Assembly (NCBI GenBank): GCA_937905835.1
Contig: CALCXK010000054.1
Coordinates: 1-64,000, forward strand
DNA length: 64,000 nucleotides
Reading direction: 5' to 3'
Source: an uncultured Ilumatobacter sp.
GTDB lineage: Bacteria > Actinomycetota > Acidimicrobiia > Acidimicrobiales > Ilumatobacteraceae
The first letter of the stretch is position 1, and each line of letters begins with the position of its first letter. Below are positions 9,136 through 18,068 of the stretch, piece after piece. The translations under genes were made by a program, and so were the position numbers. The notes below the pieces were generated by a model, which was given only the letters and a program-made list of their open reading frames with translations, made no database searches and had not been told where the DNA came from.

Positions 9136-9534
9136 TCAGAGATCGGTTTGGTTGGTTTGGCGAAGGAAGGTGAGCGAGTCCCAGGTGTCGACCCGCTTGG
9201 TGATCACATCGTCGCGAACGCTGAACCACATGACGCCGGGGATGTCGAAGGCTGTGCCCTCGTACGTGGCCGTAAAGCGATACCTCACGACCACCTCGGT
9301 CACTGACAGACGCTGCTGTTCGACGATGTCGTCGATCGAGTACGCGCGGTCGGCGAATGCGGCAAGAAAGTGCGGGAGCCGCCGCCGGTACTCCTCGCGG
9401 CCGAAACAGCCGGAACCGAGTGCGCTGTCGTGGACGTTCCGGAAGCCTTCGGCAACGAAGCTGGCTGTGTAGTCCGGATCGTTTCGTGTGAATGAACGCA
9501 GAAAACCGGTCACGACATCAATCGGTGAACTCAT
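9136..9534 (-). CDS. SnoaL-like / NTF2-fold protein
   Basis: A 132-residue protein starting at ATG 9534 ('MSSPIDVVTGF'). The pattern is typical of the NTF2-like superfamily: an N-terminal helix with 'FLRSFTRNDPDYTASFVAEGFRN', a middle 'YRRRLPHFLAAFADR', and C-terminal strands with 'VVVRYRFTATYEGTAFDIPG' and 'DVITKRVDTWD'. Members are small cyclases, isomerases, or proteins of unknown role that bind small hydrophobic ligands. The frame is open further upstream, but those residues lack family character. The substrate is unknown. Confidence 0.7.
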   Translation of the reverse strand: MSSPIDVVTGFLRSFTRNDPDYTASFVAEGFRNVHDSALGSGCFGREEYRRRLPHFLAAFADRAYSIDDIVEQQRLSVTEVVVRYRFTATYEGTAFDIPGVMWFSVRDDVITKRVDTWDSLTFLRQTNQTDL

Positions 9535-9601
9535 GGCCTGACGACCGTACTTCTGGTCGAACTGTGATCCAATGTGACGGTGGCACAGGGCATCGACACC
9601 G

Positions 9602-9802
9602 GTGACAATTCGATTGAACCGAATACGTCGCCATGGACTGATCGCCGTTGCCGCGTTGGCGGGCCTTGTCGGGATTACCGCTGCGCTGCTACGCAGCAAC
9701 AATAATTCTGATTCGTCTGCCAATGCAGACCCGCTCGGCACGCTTGTTCCGGGAACCGATCCCAATGATGGTGCAGCCGGCCGAGGGGGAGCCAGTGGGT
9801 GA
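9602..9802 (+). CDS. Possible small membrane-anchored protein
   Basis: A 66-residue frame from GTG 9602. It has a basic N-terminus, then one hydrophobic segment of about 18 residues (from about residue 12, 'LIAVAALAGLVGITAALL'), then a Ser/Asn/Gly/Asp-rich tail. That is the layout of a single-pass exported protein. Its stop overlaps a GTG (9799) that opens another frame beginning 'MTGTVVEIDAVVNPQL'. This second frame runs toward the hairpin at 9921-9970 and into surE antisense. The two could be one gene split by a frameshift. No family is recognised. Confidence 0.35.
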   Translation: MTIRLNRIRRHGLIAVAALAGLVGITAALLRSNNNSDSSANADPLGTLVPGTDPNDGAAGRGGASG

Positions 9803-9920
9803 CGGGGACCGTGGTCGAAATAGATGCCGTTGTGAACCCGCAGCTTGTGGGCGAGACGATTCAGGTGTTTCCCGATGGCAAGTTCCTCCGGTTCCTTGCT
9901 CTATCGACGTCACTTCTCCT

Positions 9921-9970
9921 GAAATGGAGACCTTTTCCCATCACCGGTGCGGAGGAATGGTCTCCATTTC
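9921..9970. terminator. Stem-loop, 12-bp perfect stem, likely terminator
   Basis: GAAATGGAGACC (9921-9932) pairs perfectly with GGTCTCCATTTC (9959-9970) across a 26-base loop. On the plus strand a short T run (9977-9980) follows. It sits between the small plus-strand frames and the 3' end of surE (stop at 9983), so it may end transcription from either side. Confidence 0.6.
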
Positions 9971-9982
9971 GGAAGATTTTGA

Positions 9983-10825
9983 TCAGGCGCGGGGGAGGAG
10001 ACCATCGAGCGCGGCTTCAGCAGCCGACATGTCGGCGCGATCTTCGTGGACCAGCCGGGTCAGATTGCTGACCGACACATAACCGGCTTCGACTGCACCG
10101 CCATCGGTGTCTTCGGGGAGCACGTTGACCTTTTGGCCCCAGTCCATCACGACGCTGAATGCCCCTTCGTCGCCCTCAACGGGTTCGAGGGTGGCGTCGT
10201 TGACCGTCCGTGGTGGCAGGTTGCCGACATCGGTGTGGCGCCAGCCGAGCATCTCCGAGACAGGACGATCAGGGACGTTGATGTTGACGACCACGGGCTC
10301 GGTCGGCATGTTGTCGACCAGGCCTTGCACGTAGGTGCGCGCAATATCGGCGGAGGCTTGCCAGTCGAGTTGATCGACCAACTGGTTCCACACCTGGCCT
10401 TCGACGCCGTAGCCCGTGACTGCCTGGCTGAATGCAACACCGGAAATCTTGCCGTTGCGGGCGGTGAGCGCAGCGCCAACCGTTCCCGAGTGGTACACCG
10501 CGCGGCCGACGTTTGCGCCCGGGTTGATACCGGAAATGACCAAGTCGAATGGACCGCCGAATGCGCCGAGCCGGGCGAACATCACGCAAAGCGCAGGTGC
10601 TCCGGTGACCGACCACGAGGCTGCCGCTGACACAGGAATGTCGACCCGCCGGATGACCGGGGTGATCTCGTGAAGAGCGCCGAGTGCGGCGCCGGCACCG
10701 GAGTACTCCGAGTCCGGTGCAGCGACAACGATCTCGTGACCGCCCTCGAGGTCACACATGGCGTTTGCCAGCGCGTGGAGCCCGGGGGCGTGAATTCCGT
10801 CGTCGTTCGTCACCAAGATCCGCAT
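9983..10825 (-). CDS. surE: 5'/3'-nucleotidase SurE
   Basis: A 280-residue SurE family phosphatase. It starts 'MRILVTNDDGIHAPGL', the metal-binding N-terminus of the family (Asp8-Asp9). 'SEYSGAGAALG' carries the conserved Ser/Gly block and 'ISGINPGANVGRAVYHSGTVGAA' the conserved Asn residues. The start at 10825 is set by this N-terminus; the frame is open ten residues further. SurE removes phosphate from nucleoside monophosphates and is linked to stationary-phase survival in other bacteria. Confidence 0.94.
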   Translation of the reverse strand: MRILVTNDDGIHAPGLHALANAMCDLEGGHEIVVAAPDSEYSGAGAALGALHEITPVIRRVDIPVSAAASWSVTGAPALCVMFARLGAFGGPFDLVISGINPGANVGRAVYHSGTVGAALTARNGKISGVAFSQAVTGYGVEGQVWNQLVDQLDWQASADIARTYVQGLVDNMPTEPVVVNINVPDRPVSEMLGWRHTDVGNLPPRTVNDATLEPVEGDEGAFSVVMDWGQKVNVLPEDTDGGAVEAGYVSVSNLTRLVHEDRADMSAAEAALDGLLPRA

Positions 10826-10910
10826 CGGTGCATCCTGGCACGTGTCGACCGCCACGCCCGATCCGGTCTTGGTTTCGTCGATTGTCGGTCCGTTGGCGGC
10901 TGGCGCCCCG

Positions 10911-11915
10911 TCAACTCGTCGAGTTGGGCGGAGCGATGTCAGCCGGAGTGACGGCGCTGCTCGGAGTCGTTGCGGTCGGTCGTTGACTCGCCCACGTAAA
11001 CAAGGAGAGGCCGACCACGACCAAGATCATGCCGACGATCTGCGGTGGGCGGACCGACTCGCCGAGGACCACGAAACCCCAGAAAACCGAGAGTGCTGGT
11101 TGGCCTGTCTGGATGATGCTGATGGTTGCAACCGGAAGGTGGCGCTGCGCAAAAATGATGCAGCCATGGGCCAACATGCCGGTCACGAGTGTGAGGAGCG
11201 CCACGACAAACCAGCCGCGAGCCGACAACGAGAATAGGCCGGTACCGGCGATCGACGCAGCGATCGGCCCAGCAGTGATGAGGCTCAACGGCATCATGCA
11301 GGCCATGAAATCAAGCACATCAACGCCGCGTGTGCGGGCTCGCTTCGAAGTCAGCATGTAGCTCGTCCAGGTGCCGATCACAAGGACCATGAGGAGGTTG
11401 CCGCCGAGTGTCGCCTCGCCACCCTTGGGCCCGAACGTGAGGACCAGCGAAATGCCGACGACCGAGATCAGTCCGAATTTGAGTGCACCCCAGTTCGGTC
11501 GCTCGCCGAAGAACGCTGCGCCGGCGGGGAGGAGCGCCAGTGGAGTGAGGGTGGTGATGAACTCGGCGTGCGCAATGCTCGTCCGAGTGATCGCCGTGAA
11601 AAAAATCGCGATGTTCAGCCCGAAGAACAGGCCGGACGGAAGGACCAGTTTCCATGTCTCGCGCGATGGCAGCGGGCGACCGGTGCGTTTCCGGGCAATG
11701 AGCACGATGATCCACCAGCCGACGACGGCGCCGATCATTCGCCAAAATGCCACCACCGACCCGGTCGACACGGACCACTTGATCGCCGCCGAACTGATCG
11801 AGAAGCTGACGACGGCGAGGCCGACCGCGAGGAAACCGATCGATCTCAGCCGGGCCGGGTTCGAGGTTGGGTTGGCGGACAGGTCGGGGGACAGACTCGC
11901 TGCGGTGCTGCTCAC
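10911..11915 (-). CDS. EamA/DMT superfamily transporter
   Basis: A 334-residue integral membrane protein with about ten hydrophobic segments in two repeated halves, the drug/metabolite transporter layout. 'AFWRMIGAVVGWW' and 'ALLPAGAAFFGERPNW' are in the first half; 'QTGQPALSVFWGFVVLGE' is the typical second-half block. The GTG start at 11915 overlaps the TGA of the upstream gene (GTGA, 11912-11915), which indicates one operon with translational coupling. The substrate is unknown. Confidence 0.85.
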   Translation of the reverse strand: MSSTAASLSPDLSANPTSNPARLRSIGFLAVGLAVVSFSISSAAIKWSVSTGSVVAFWRMIGAVVGWWIIVLIARKRTGRPLPSRETWKLVLPSGLFFGLNIAIFFTAITRTSIAHAEFITTLTPLALLPAGAAFFGERPNWGALKFGLISVVGISLVLTFGPKGGEATLGGNLLMVLVIGTWTSYMLTSKRARTRGVDVLDFMACMMPLSLITAGPIAASIAGTGLFSLSARGWFVVALLTLVTGMLAHGCIIFAQRHLPVATISIIQTGQPALSVFWGFVVLGESVRPPQIVGMILVVVGLSLFTWASQRPTATTPSSAVTPADIAPPNSTS

Positions 11916-12664
11916 CAGTTGGGCAGGTCGAGCCAGGCGTCGGCTGCAGATGCATCGCCGACGATGTCGAGTTCGGAACGGTCGATACGGCCCATCAGTA
12001 ACAGCCAAATGTTGGCGGCAGTTCCACGAATCGCAGCGTCGCCCTTGTCGTGAACGGGCAGCATCCTGTACGTGCCGTTCTCGTTCCACACCAGCCATTC
12101 GCCATCGACGTCGGTGCAGTGGACGTGCAGGCTGACGGTTGGCGGCTCCACCTCGGCGCGGCTGATCGCGCGTGGAAGGCCCAACTCAAAGTACTCCTGA
12201 ATTCCTTCCCTCGATAATTCGGAGTCGAGCAGTGCTTGGACACCAATCGCAGTCTGGGCGTCCCACCGGTGCATGGCAGTTTCGAGCGCTTGTCGACGCG
12301 CCCACACCCACACCTGCTGTTCGAACGGGAACGGGTGCCACGTGGGATCGTTGGGCGCGGCGTTGCTGAGCGCGTTGATCAGGGCGGTCGCACCGTCGAC
12401 GATCCAGACCGACAAGTTGTCGTCAGAACTTGGCCCAAAGTCGATTTCTCTCCCCGGGGCTTCGCCATTCAGAACAGCATGGGTGGCCCAACGCTGGACC
12501 CAACCAGTGTGTTCAAGCAGCTTGGTGAGGTCCCATCCGGGGCATGCTGCGACCGGGGCTGCGGCGTCGCCGGTGCGGATGGCAGCCGACAGTAGGTCGG
12601 CGTCGGCGCGGAGTGCGGTCAAGTAGACGCTCATGTCGTTGGTCCCGGGTCTGCTTGTGCTCAC
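11912..12664 (-). CDS. Maleylpyruvate isomerase (MDMPI)-type, mycothiol-linked family protein
   Basis: A 250-residue protein of the actinobacterial TIGR03083/DinB-like family. The N-terminal four-helix bundle has 'ACPGWDLTKLLEHTGWVQRWATH', including the His-Trp pattern of the metal site and a later 'ETAMHRWDAQ'. A separate C-terminal domain follows. Relatives use mycothiol as thiol cofactor. The start is GTG 12664 or ATG 12634. It is divergent from the nfuA-like gene and only 23 bp separates the longer starts, so the ATG is plausible. It is coupled to the EamA transporter downstream. Confidence 0.75.
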   Translation of the reverse strand: MSTSRPGTNDMSVYLTALRADADLLSAAIRTGDAAAPVAACPGWDLTKLLEHTGWVQRWATHAVLNGEAPGREIDFGPSSDDNLSVWIVDGATALINALSNAAPNDPTWHPFPFEQQVWVWARRQALETAMHRWDAQTAIGVQALLDSELSREGIQEYFELGLPRAISRAEVEPPTVSLHVHCTDVDGEWLVWNENGTYRMLPVHDKGDAAIRGTAANIWLLLMGRIDRSELDIVGDASAADAWLDLPNW

Positions 12665-12687
12665 AAGCCTGACGGTAGCCTTTCATT

Positions 12688-13332
12688 ATGAGCTCACTCG
12701 AAGCACTCGCATCAGATTCTGGTAGCGCCAACGCCAGCGAGCCGATCGTCACAGTGACGCCCGAAGCGCTTGAGCATCTCACTGAGTTGCGTGACGAAGA
12801 AGCTGACGGCGAACAGCTCGGTCTGCGCCTCGGTCTGGCCTCGGCGCCTGGTGAAGACTTCCGGTACGACCTGTCGTTCGAAGAGTTCCTGAAGGCTGCA
12901 TTCGACGACGAAGTGCGCACCCACGAGGGCCTCAAGATCATTATCCCTGGCAGCGATGTTGCGGTGATGACCGGTGCCACGCTCGACTACACCGTCACGC
13001 AGGGGCTTGTGATTCGCAACCCGAATAAGCCCGAAGCGCCGAGCATCGAGGGCCTCACCAGCGACGACGAACTGTCGGCTGAAATTGAAGCGCTCGTGTC
13101 AGGCGAAGTGAACCCGGCGCTCGCTGCGCATGGTGGCTTCGTCACCTACGTCGGCCACGACAGCGAGGGCACCGCATTCCTCACGATGGGCGGCGGCTGC
13201 CACGGTTGCTCGATGAGCAAGATGACGATGCTCGATGGCGTACAGACGATGCTCGTCGATGCGTTGCCGGCGATCGAGCGGGTCAAGGACCTCACCGATC
13301 ACGCCACCGGCTCCAACCCCTTCTACACCTGA
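12688..13332 (+). CDS. nfuA: NfuA-like Fe-S cluster carrier
   Basis: A 214-residue protein. Residues about 12-110 form a degenerate A-type (HesB-like) domain with no cysteines. Residues about 125-210 are a NifU C-terminal domain with the cluster-binding CxxC at Cys171 and Cys174 in 'GGGCHGCSMSKMTM'. This two-domain build is that of NfuA, a dimeric 4Fe-4S carrier that delivers clusters to apo-enzymes in the cytosol. The ATG start lies within about 50 bp of the divergent neighbour's start. Confidence 0.88.
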   Translation: MSSLEALASDSGSANASEPIVTVTPEALEHLTELRDEEADGEQLGLRLGLASAPGEDFRYDLSFEEFLKAAFDDEVRTHEGLKIIIPGSDVAVMTGATLDYTVTQGLVIRNPNKPEAPSIEGLTSDDELSAEIEALVSGEVNPALAAHGGFVTYVGHDSEGTAFLTMGGGCHGCSMSKMTMLDGVQTMLVDALPAIERVKDLTDHATGSNPFYT

Positions 13333-13406
13333 GCTGAAAGCAACTCGGGTGAGCGCCCGGCTCCAAACAGCGCAGCTTCGTGATGTTTCTGCACGTGGTG
13401 TTCGCC

Positions 13407-13706
13407 TCAGTGTGCGAGTAGATCGTTGGTCTCGGGATGACGCCGCATGTACGCCGCGGCGTAGGTGCACAGCGGACGAACTGTCTGGTGCCGCTCTCGG
13501 ACGTCGGCGAGGATGCCACTCATCAGCTGGGCAGCAAAGTCCTTGCCCCGATGCTCATGGTTGGTTTCGACGTGGGGGATCGTCACCACGCCATTACTCA
13601 GCGAGAAGTTGGCGAGCCCGACGACCGATCCGTCGAGCAGCAACTCGTACCGATCGCGGTCAGAGCGGATTTCGACGGTCAGACGATGATGCTCTGCGGA
13701 AGCCAT
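13407..13706 (-). CDS. Small GNAT-fold acetyltransferase (YjdJ/Gtn10 type)
   Basis: A 99-residue protein of the short GNAT subfamily (PF14542). It shows 'YELLLDGSVVGLANFSLSNGVVTIPHVETN', the CoA-loop-like 'HEHRGKDFAAQLM' and the C-terminal 'VRPLCTYAAAYMRRHPE'. The last block is the family hallmark. Substrates of this subfamily are largely unknown. A 7-bp inverted repeat (ATTCTCA / TGAGAAT, 13752-13770) lies upstream and could be part of its control region. Confidence 0.8.
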   Translation of the reverse strand: MASAEHHRLTVEIRSDRDRYELLLDGSVVGLANFSLSNGVVTIPHVETNHEHRGKDFAAQLMSGILADVRERHQTVRPLCTYAAAYMRRHPETNDLLAH

Positions 13707-13909
13707 CTACAGAGTCTGGCAGGAGGCTCTTGCCAGATCCCCTGCTCACGTATTCTCAGTGAGTGAGAATGATGGGAATGGCGCCGACACGGCAGCGCGT
13801 TTAACCGATCATTCACCTAGCCCCGGATCGGCGTCGTTGCTGCTCTCCGCTGTGGAGCACGTGGCGACTCATCGTGTCGGCAATGCGCAAGCTCTGACTG
13901 ACCGTCTTG

Positions 13910-14647
13910 TCACGCTTTGGTCTGACCTCGGCGTGACATCGTTCGAAAGGTGGCGGGGGCCATGCCAACCGCACGCCTGAAGTGGCGGGTGAAGGCACTC
14001 TGGTCGTAGTACCCGCAGGCTGATGCGATCGTTGCAATCGAATCGGTCGACGTGTCGAGCAAGCGCAGAGCCTCCTCCAGTCGGAAGCGCAAGATCAGCT
14101 GCTTCGGCGTGAGGCCCAGCACTCGCTTCGACAGCCGTTCGAGCTGCGTCACGCTCACGCCGGCGGCGGCCGCCATCTCGCTCACGGTGAGCTGTTCAGC
14201 GAAGCGAACGCGAGCGATCTCTACCGCGCTGGCGAGTTGTCGGTGCGGGGCTGCGCCATCGACCGGTGTGCGCTGATCGACCGACACGATGACGATGCCG
14301 ATTGGCTTGCCAGCGTCATCGGTCCAGCGTGATTTCGAGGTCAGGAACCAGCCGTAACTCCCGTCGGGCCGAGTGATTGCTTCAAGCTCGTTCGAAAGGA
14401 TGTGGCCGGTGCGCATGACCTCGTCGTCTTGCGCTTCATACTGCTCGACCAGTTCCGGCGGAAACAGATCAGCGGCCCGCTTGCCGTGGACGTCACCGGG
14501 GGCTCGGACACCGGCCCGGTCGGCGAATGCCTGGTTCGCCGAGAGGTAGATGCCGTTGGTGTCTTTGATGCAAAACATGACGTTCGGCGTAGTTGCGAGC
14601 ACGTCGGTGACGGCCGTGAGAGAACGGTCGAGAGAACGGTCGGGCAC
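13910..14647 (-). CDS. AraC-family regulator with PAS domain
   Basis: The call from GTG 14647 has 245 residues. An N-terminal PAS sensor domain reads 'VLATTPNVMFCIKDTNGIYL' through 'SYGWFLTSKSRWTDDAGKPIGIVIV'. A C-terminal AraC/XylS DNA-binding domain has two helix-turn-helices, 'LTVSEMAAAAGVSVTQLERL' and 'SIATIASACGYYDQSAFTRHFRRAVG'. The frame stays open to 14827, but that would overlap the divergent putA start and translate the direct repeats at 14692-14724. The internal GTG is therefore preferred. By position it probably controls putA. The PAS ligand is unknown. Confidence 0.82.
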   Translation of the reverse strand: MPDRSLDRSLTAVTDVLATTPNVMFCIKDTNGIYLSANQAFADRAGVRAPGDVHGKRAADLFPPELVEQYEAQDDEVMRTGHILSNELEAITRPDGSYGWFLTSKSRWTDDAGKPIGIVIVSVDQRTPVDGAAPHRQLASAVEIARVRFAEQLTVSEMAAAAGVSVTQLERLSKRVLGLTPKQLILRFRLEEALRLLDTSTDSIATIASACGYYDQSAFTRHFRRAVGMAPATFRTMSRRGQTKA

Positions 14648-14691
14648 ACCATCATCATCGCAGGGTCGGAGCGAGATGCCCGACAGGTACA

Positions 14692-14724
14692 AATTTGACC
14701 AAGCGCCAGTCGAATTCGACCAAG
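14692..14724. promoter_or_regulatory. Direct repeats, candidate AraC-type operator
   Basis: AATTTGACCAAG (14692-14703) and AATTCGACCAAG (14713-14724) differ at one position and are spaced exactly 21 bp start to start, two helical turns. That is the geometry expected for an AraC-family dimer or monomer pair. They lie between the AraC/PAS gene (start 14647) and putA (start 14757). Function is inferred from spacing and position. Confidence 0.6.
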
Positions 14725-14756
14725 ACCGGGCGGCAGATTCAGTGTTTGCTTGGGAG

Positions 14757-17700
14757 ATGACCGTTTTGTCGTCTCGCACTGTTCCGGAATCAGCCCCGGT
14801 ACCCGTACCGGCCTCGGTCGTGGCCACTGACGCTCAGCAGACCAACGATGCGGTCGACCTCGCCCGGAGGCTGCTTGCTGTCAGCCTGGCTGATGAGTCG
14901 AAGCGTGAGCGGCGGCGGCGTGAACGCCTCGGTCGGCTGCTCGCCGATCACCACGGTCGGGAGCTGATCCTGTCGCTCACCGACGAGGTGCTGCGACTCG
15001 ACAGCCCCGCCGTGGCAGCGAAGCGGTTCGCCGAACTGGTGCGGGAGCATCCGACCCGCGAGATGGGGCCGATCGACGGCCTGATGCTGCGTGCCGGTGC
15101 ACTCGTGGCGCCGCGCCTTTCGGGCATCGTCATGCCACTCGTTGTCCGACGCATTCGCGCCGAGACGTCCGGGATTGTGTTGCGCACCGACGAGCCGATT
15201 TTCGGTCAGCACCTGGCCCGCCGTGCAGACGAGGGCGTCCGGCTCAACGTGAACCCGCTGGGTGAGGCGATTCTGTCCGACGCCGAGGCTGATGAACGTC
15301 TCGCCACGGTGCTCGCAAAAGTCGAACGCGTCGACGTCGATTATGTCTCGGTCAAGGTGTCGGCAATCGTTGCCAACCTCGACGTGCTCGCGTTCGACGA
15401 CAGCGTCCGCCGGGTGACCGACCGCCTCCGCACGCTGTACCGAGCAGCCGGCGCAGCGACTCCGACCACCTTTGTCAACCTCGACATGGAGGAGTTCCGC
15501 GACCTCGATCTCACGATTGACGCCTTCATCGCGGTCCTGAGTGAGCCGGAGTTCGCCACCGTCGATGCAGGCATTGTCTTGCAGGCGTACCTGCCCGACA
15601 GCCATGGTGCAGCCGAGCGCCTCGGCGGCTGGGCAGCGCAGCGTCGCTCCGAGGGCGGTGGCACAGTCAAGGTGCGCCTCGTCAAGGGAGCAAACCTCGC
15701 CATGGAGTCAGCAGAAGCCGAACTCCGCGGCTGGGTCGCCGCCCCGTACGGCAATAAAGCCGATGTCGACGCCAGCTACAAGCGGCTGCTCGACTCGCTG
15801 CTTCGCCCCGACTGGGCTGAAGCAATCCGCATTGGAGTGGCGAGCCACAACTTGTTCGACATTGCGTGGGCGATGATCCAGATCGACAAGGCCGGCGCGC
15901 ACGATCGCGTGGTGTTCGAAATGCTCGAAGGCATGGCGCCCGCCCAGGCGCGGGCCGTGCAGGCCGCCGCGGCCGAGGCTGGCCTTGGCCAATTGCTGAT
16001 GTATTCACCGGTCGTTGCCGAAGCCGACTTCGACGCGAGCCTCGCTTACCTTGGCCGCCGCCTTGACGAGAACACGCAGGCCGACAACTTCCTACGTGCG
16101 CTGTTCACGCTCACGGTCGACTCAGCAGAGTTCGACCGTCAGGCCGACATGTTCCGCGTTGCAGTCGCGCACCGCCACGACGTCTCGACCGATCATCGTC
16201 GTCGGGCTGCGCCACGTCCCGCCGACCGATTCAGCAACGAGCCTGAGAGCGACTTTACCGATGCACGGTTGCGTGCCGAGATCGAAGCGGCGATGTCATC
16301 GGTCGCCCTCGTCGCACCACCAAGGATCAACACCACCGACGAGATGATCGTTGTCGTGCAGCGTGCTGTTGTGGCCGCCGCAGAACCTGCGACGGTCGAG
16401 CAGCGCCGCACGTGGTTGCAGGCAACGGCCGACGTGATGCGCAATGGATGGGTCGACACCATGGCGATCATGGCCGCCGAGACCGGCAAGACGATCCACC
16501 AGGCCGACCCTGAGGTTGCTGAAGCGATCGACTTCTGCGACTACTACGGCACCGTCGGTGTCGCCGGGCTCGAACGGCTCATCGCTGAAGGCTTCGATGT
16601 CTCGCCCCGAGGCGTCGTGGCAGTTGTTGCCCCCTGGAACTTTCCGTATGCCATCCCGACCGGTGGTGTCGCATCAGCCCTGGCAGCAGGCAACGCGGTG
16701 ATCCTCAAGCCGGCCCCCGAAGCAGTTCACGTCGGCGCACGGATCGCCGAGCAGTTCTGGGCCGCTGGCGTACCGGCCGACCTCCTGCAGCTCGTCATCT
16801 GCGATGACGGCCCCGTGGCCAGCAGCCTGGTGACCCATCGCGACATCGACACGATCACGCTGACCGGGTCACACGAAACCGCAGCCATGTTCCTCGACTG
16901 GCGCCCCGGCGTGCGAGTGCTCGCTGAGACGAGCGGCAAGAATGCCCTGGTCATCACCGCCGCCGCCGACATCGATGAGGCAATCGCCGACCTGGTGAAC
17001 TCGTCGTTCGGCCATGCGGGGCAGAAGTGCTCAGCGGCAAGTCTCGCAATTGTCGAGGCATCCGTCTACGACGATCCGACATTCGGCATCCGCCTCCGCG
17101 ACGCAGTGCAAAGCTTGCGGGTCGCTGAGCCATTTGACCTCTCGTCGATGGTCGGACCGATCATCGGTGCGCCGAACCCGGCACTGCACCGAGCGCTGAC
17201 GACGCTCGACACCGGCGAATCGTGGCTGGTCGAACCCGCATGCCTCGACATCGACCGGCACCTGTGGGCCCCTGCAGTGCGCATGGGAGTCCAACCCGGC
17301 TCGTGGTTCCATCGCACCGAGTGCTTTGGTCCGGTGCTGGGTGTGATCCGTGCTGACGACCTCGACCAGGCGATCGAGATTCAGAATTCCAGCAATTTCG
17401 GGCTGACCGGTGGAATCCATTCGCTCGACCCGAGTGAGATTGCCACGTGGCTTGATCGCGTCGAGATCGGCAACGCTTACGTCAACCGCATGATCACCGG
17501 TGCCATTGTGCAACGCCAACCCTTCGGTGGCTGGAAGCAGTCGTCGGTCGGCGGGGGTCCGAAGGCGGGCGGGCCCGGCTACGTCCAGCAGTTCGCGCGC
17601 ATTGCCACCGGTACATCGAGCGTTGACGCAGCAGCGTCGTACGCCGACGCGTGGGCGAGTCAATTCGCTGCCGAACACGACCCGAGTGGCCTGTCTGCCG

Positions 17701-18056
17701 AGTCGAACGTGCTGCGCTACTTCTCGGTCGATCGCGTGTTGGTCCGCCACGATGGCAACGACCCCGTCGCCATCGATCTCTTGCGACTCGCTGCTGCGAC
17801 GACGGGCGTCGTCCTCGACGAATCGTCGACGGTCGATGAACCGGACAGCGAATTCCTCGCTCGGCTCGGTGGCGTCAATCGCGTCAGGTTGCTGACCGAC
17901 TTGAGCGACGATGCCAGGCGCCGGTGTCACGAGGCCAACGTTGCTCTCGACGAGTCAGCTCCGGTGAGCGATGGTTTCGTCGAGCTGTACCGCTGGGTCC
18001 GCGAGCAGTCGATCTCGCGTACCATGCACCGCCACGGCCGCCTCACCGCTCGTTGA
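14757..18056 (+). CDS. putA: Bifunctional proline dehydrogenase / glutamate-semialdehyde dehydrogenase
   Basis: A protein of about 1099 residues. The N-terminal proline dehydrogenase barrel (about residues 60-430) has the flavin-pocket motif 'RLVKGANL' near 307-314. The aldehyde dehydrogenase domain (about 480-990) has 'VVAPWNFPYAIPTGG', the general base Glu724 in 'LAETSGKN' and nucleophile Cys758 in 'GHAGQKCSAA'. It oxidises proline to glutamate in two steps with channelling. About 110 C-terminal residues extend past the ALDH core, as in longer PutA types. There is no ribbon-helix-helix DNA-binding domain, so regulation probably comes from the divergent AraC/PAS gene. The exact ATG is uncertain. 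Confidence 0.93.
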   Translation: MTVLSSRTVPESAPVPVPASVVATDAQQTNDAVDLARRLLAVSLADESKRERRRRERLGRLLADHHGRELILSLTDEVLRLDSPAVAAKRFAELVREHPTREMGPIDGLMLRAGALVAPRLSGIVMPLVVRRIRAETSGIVLRTDEPIFGQHLARRADEGVRLNVNPLGEAILSDAEADERLATVLAKVERVDVDYVSVKVSAIVANLDVLAFDDSVRRVTDRLRTLYRAAGAATPTTFVNLDMEEFRDLDLTIDAFIAVLSEPEFATVDAGIVLQAYLPDSHGAAERLGGWAAQRRSEGGGTVKVRLVKGANLAMESAEAELRGWVAAPYGNKADVDASYKRLLDSLLRPDWAEAIRIGVASHNLFDIAWAMIQIDKAGAHDRVVFEMLEGMAPAQARAVQAAAAEAGLGQLLMYSPVVAEADFDASLAYLGRRLDENTQADNFLRALFTLTVDSAEFDRQADMFRVAVAHRHDVSTDHRRRAAPRPADRFSNEPESDFTDARLRAEIEAAMSSVALVAPPRINTTDEMIVVVQRAVVAAAEPATVEQRRTWLQATADVMRNGWVDTMAIMAAETGKTIHQADPEVAEAIDFCDYYGTVGVAGLERLIAEGFDVSPRGVVAVVAPWNFPYAIPTGGVASALAAGNAVILKPAPEAVHVGARIAEQFWAAGVPADLLQLVICDDGPVASSLVTHRDIDTITLTGSHETAAMFLDWRPGVRVLAETSGKNALVITAAADIDEAIADLVNSSFGHAGQKCSAASLAIVEASVYDDPTFGIRLRDAVQSLRVAEPFDLSSMVGPIIGAPNPALHRALTTLDTGESWLVEPACLDIDRHLWAPAVRMGVQPGSWFHRTECFGPVLGVIRADDLDQAIEIQNSSNFGLTGGIHSLDPSEIATWLDRVEIGNAYVNRMITGAIVQRQPFGGWKQSSVGGGPKAGGPGYVQQFARIATGTSSVDAAASYADAWASQFAAEHDPSGLSAESNVLRYFSVDRVLVRHDGNDPVAIDLLRLAAATTGVVLDESSTVDEPDSEFLARLGGVNRVRLLTDLSDDARRRCHEANVALDESAPVSDGFVELYRWVREQSISRTMHRHGRLTAR

Positions 18057-18068
18057 TCTGTCTTGCGC

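Noticed and set aside
13752..13770. ATTCTCA / TGAGAAT inverted repeat as a regulator site
   Set aside because: The 7-bp arms are short and no adjacent regulator clearly uses it; kept only as a remark under the small GNAT gene.
14648..14827. Longer AraC/PAS start at 14827
   Set aside because: It would overlap the putA start and translate the 21-bp-spaced direct repeats; the added residues show no domain.
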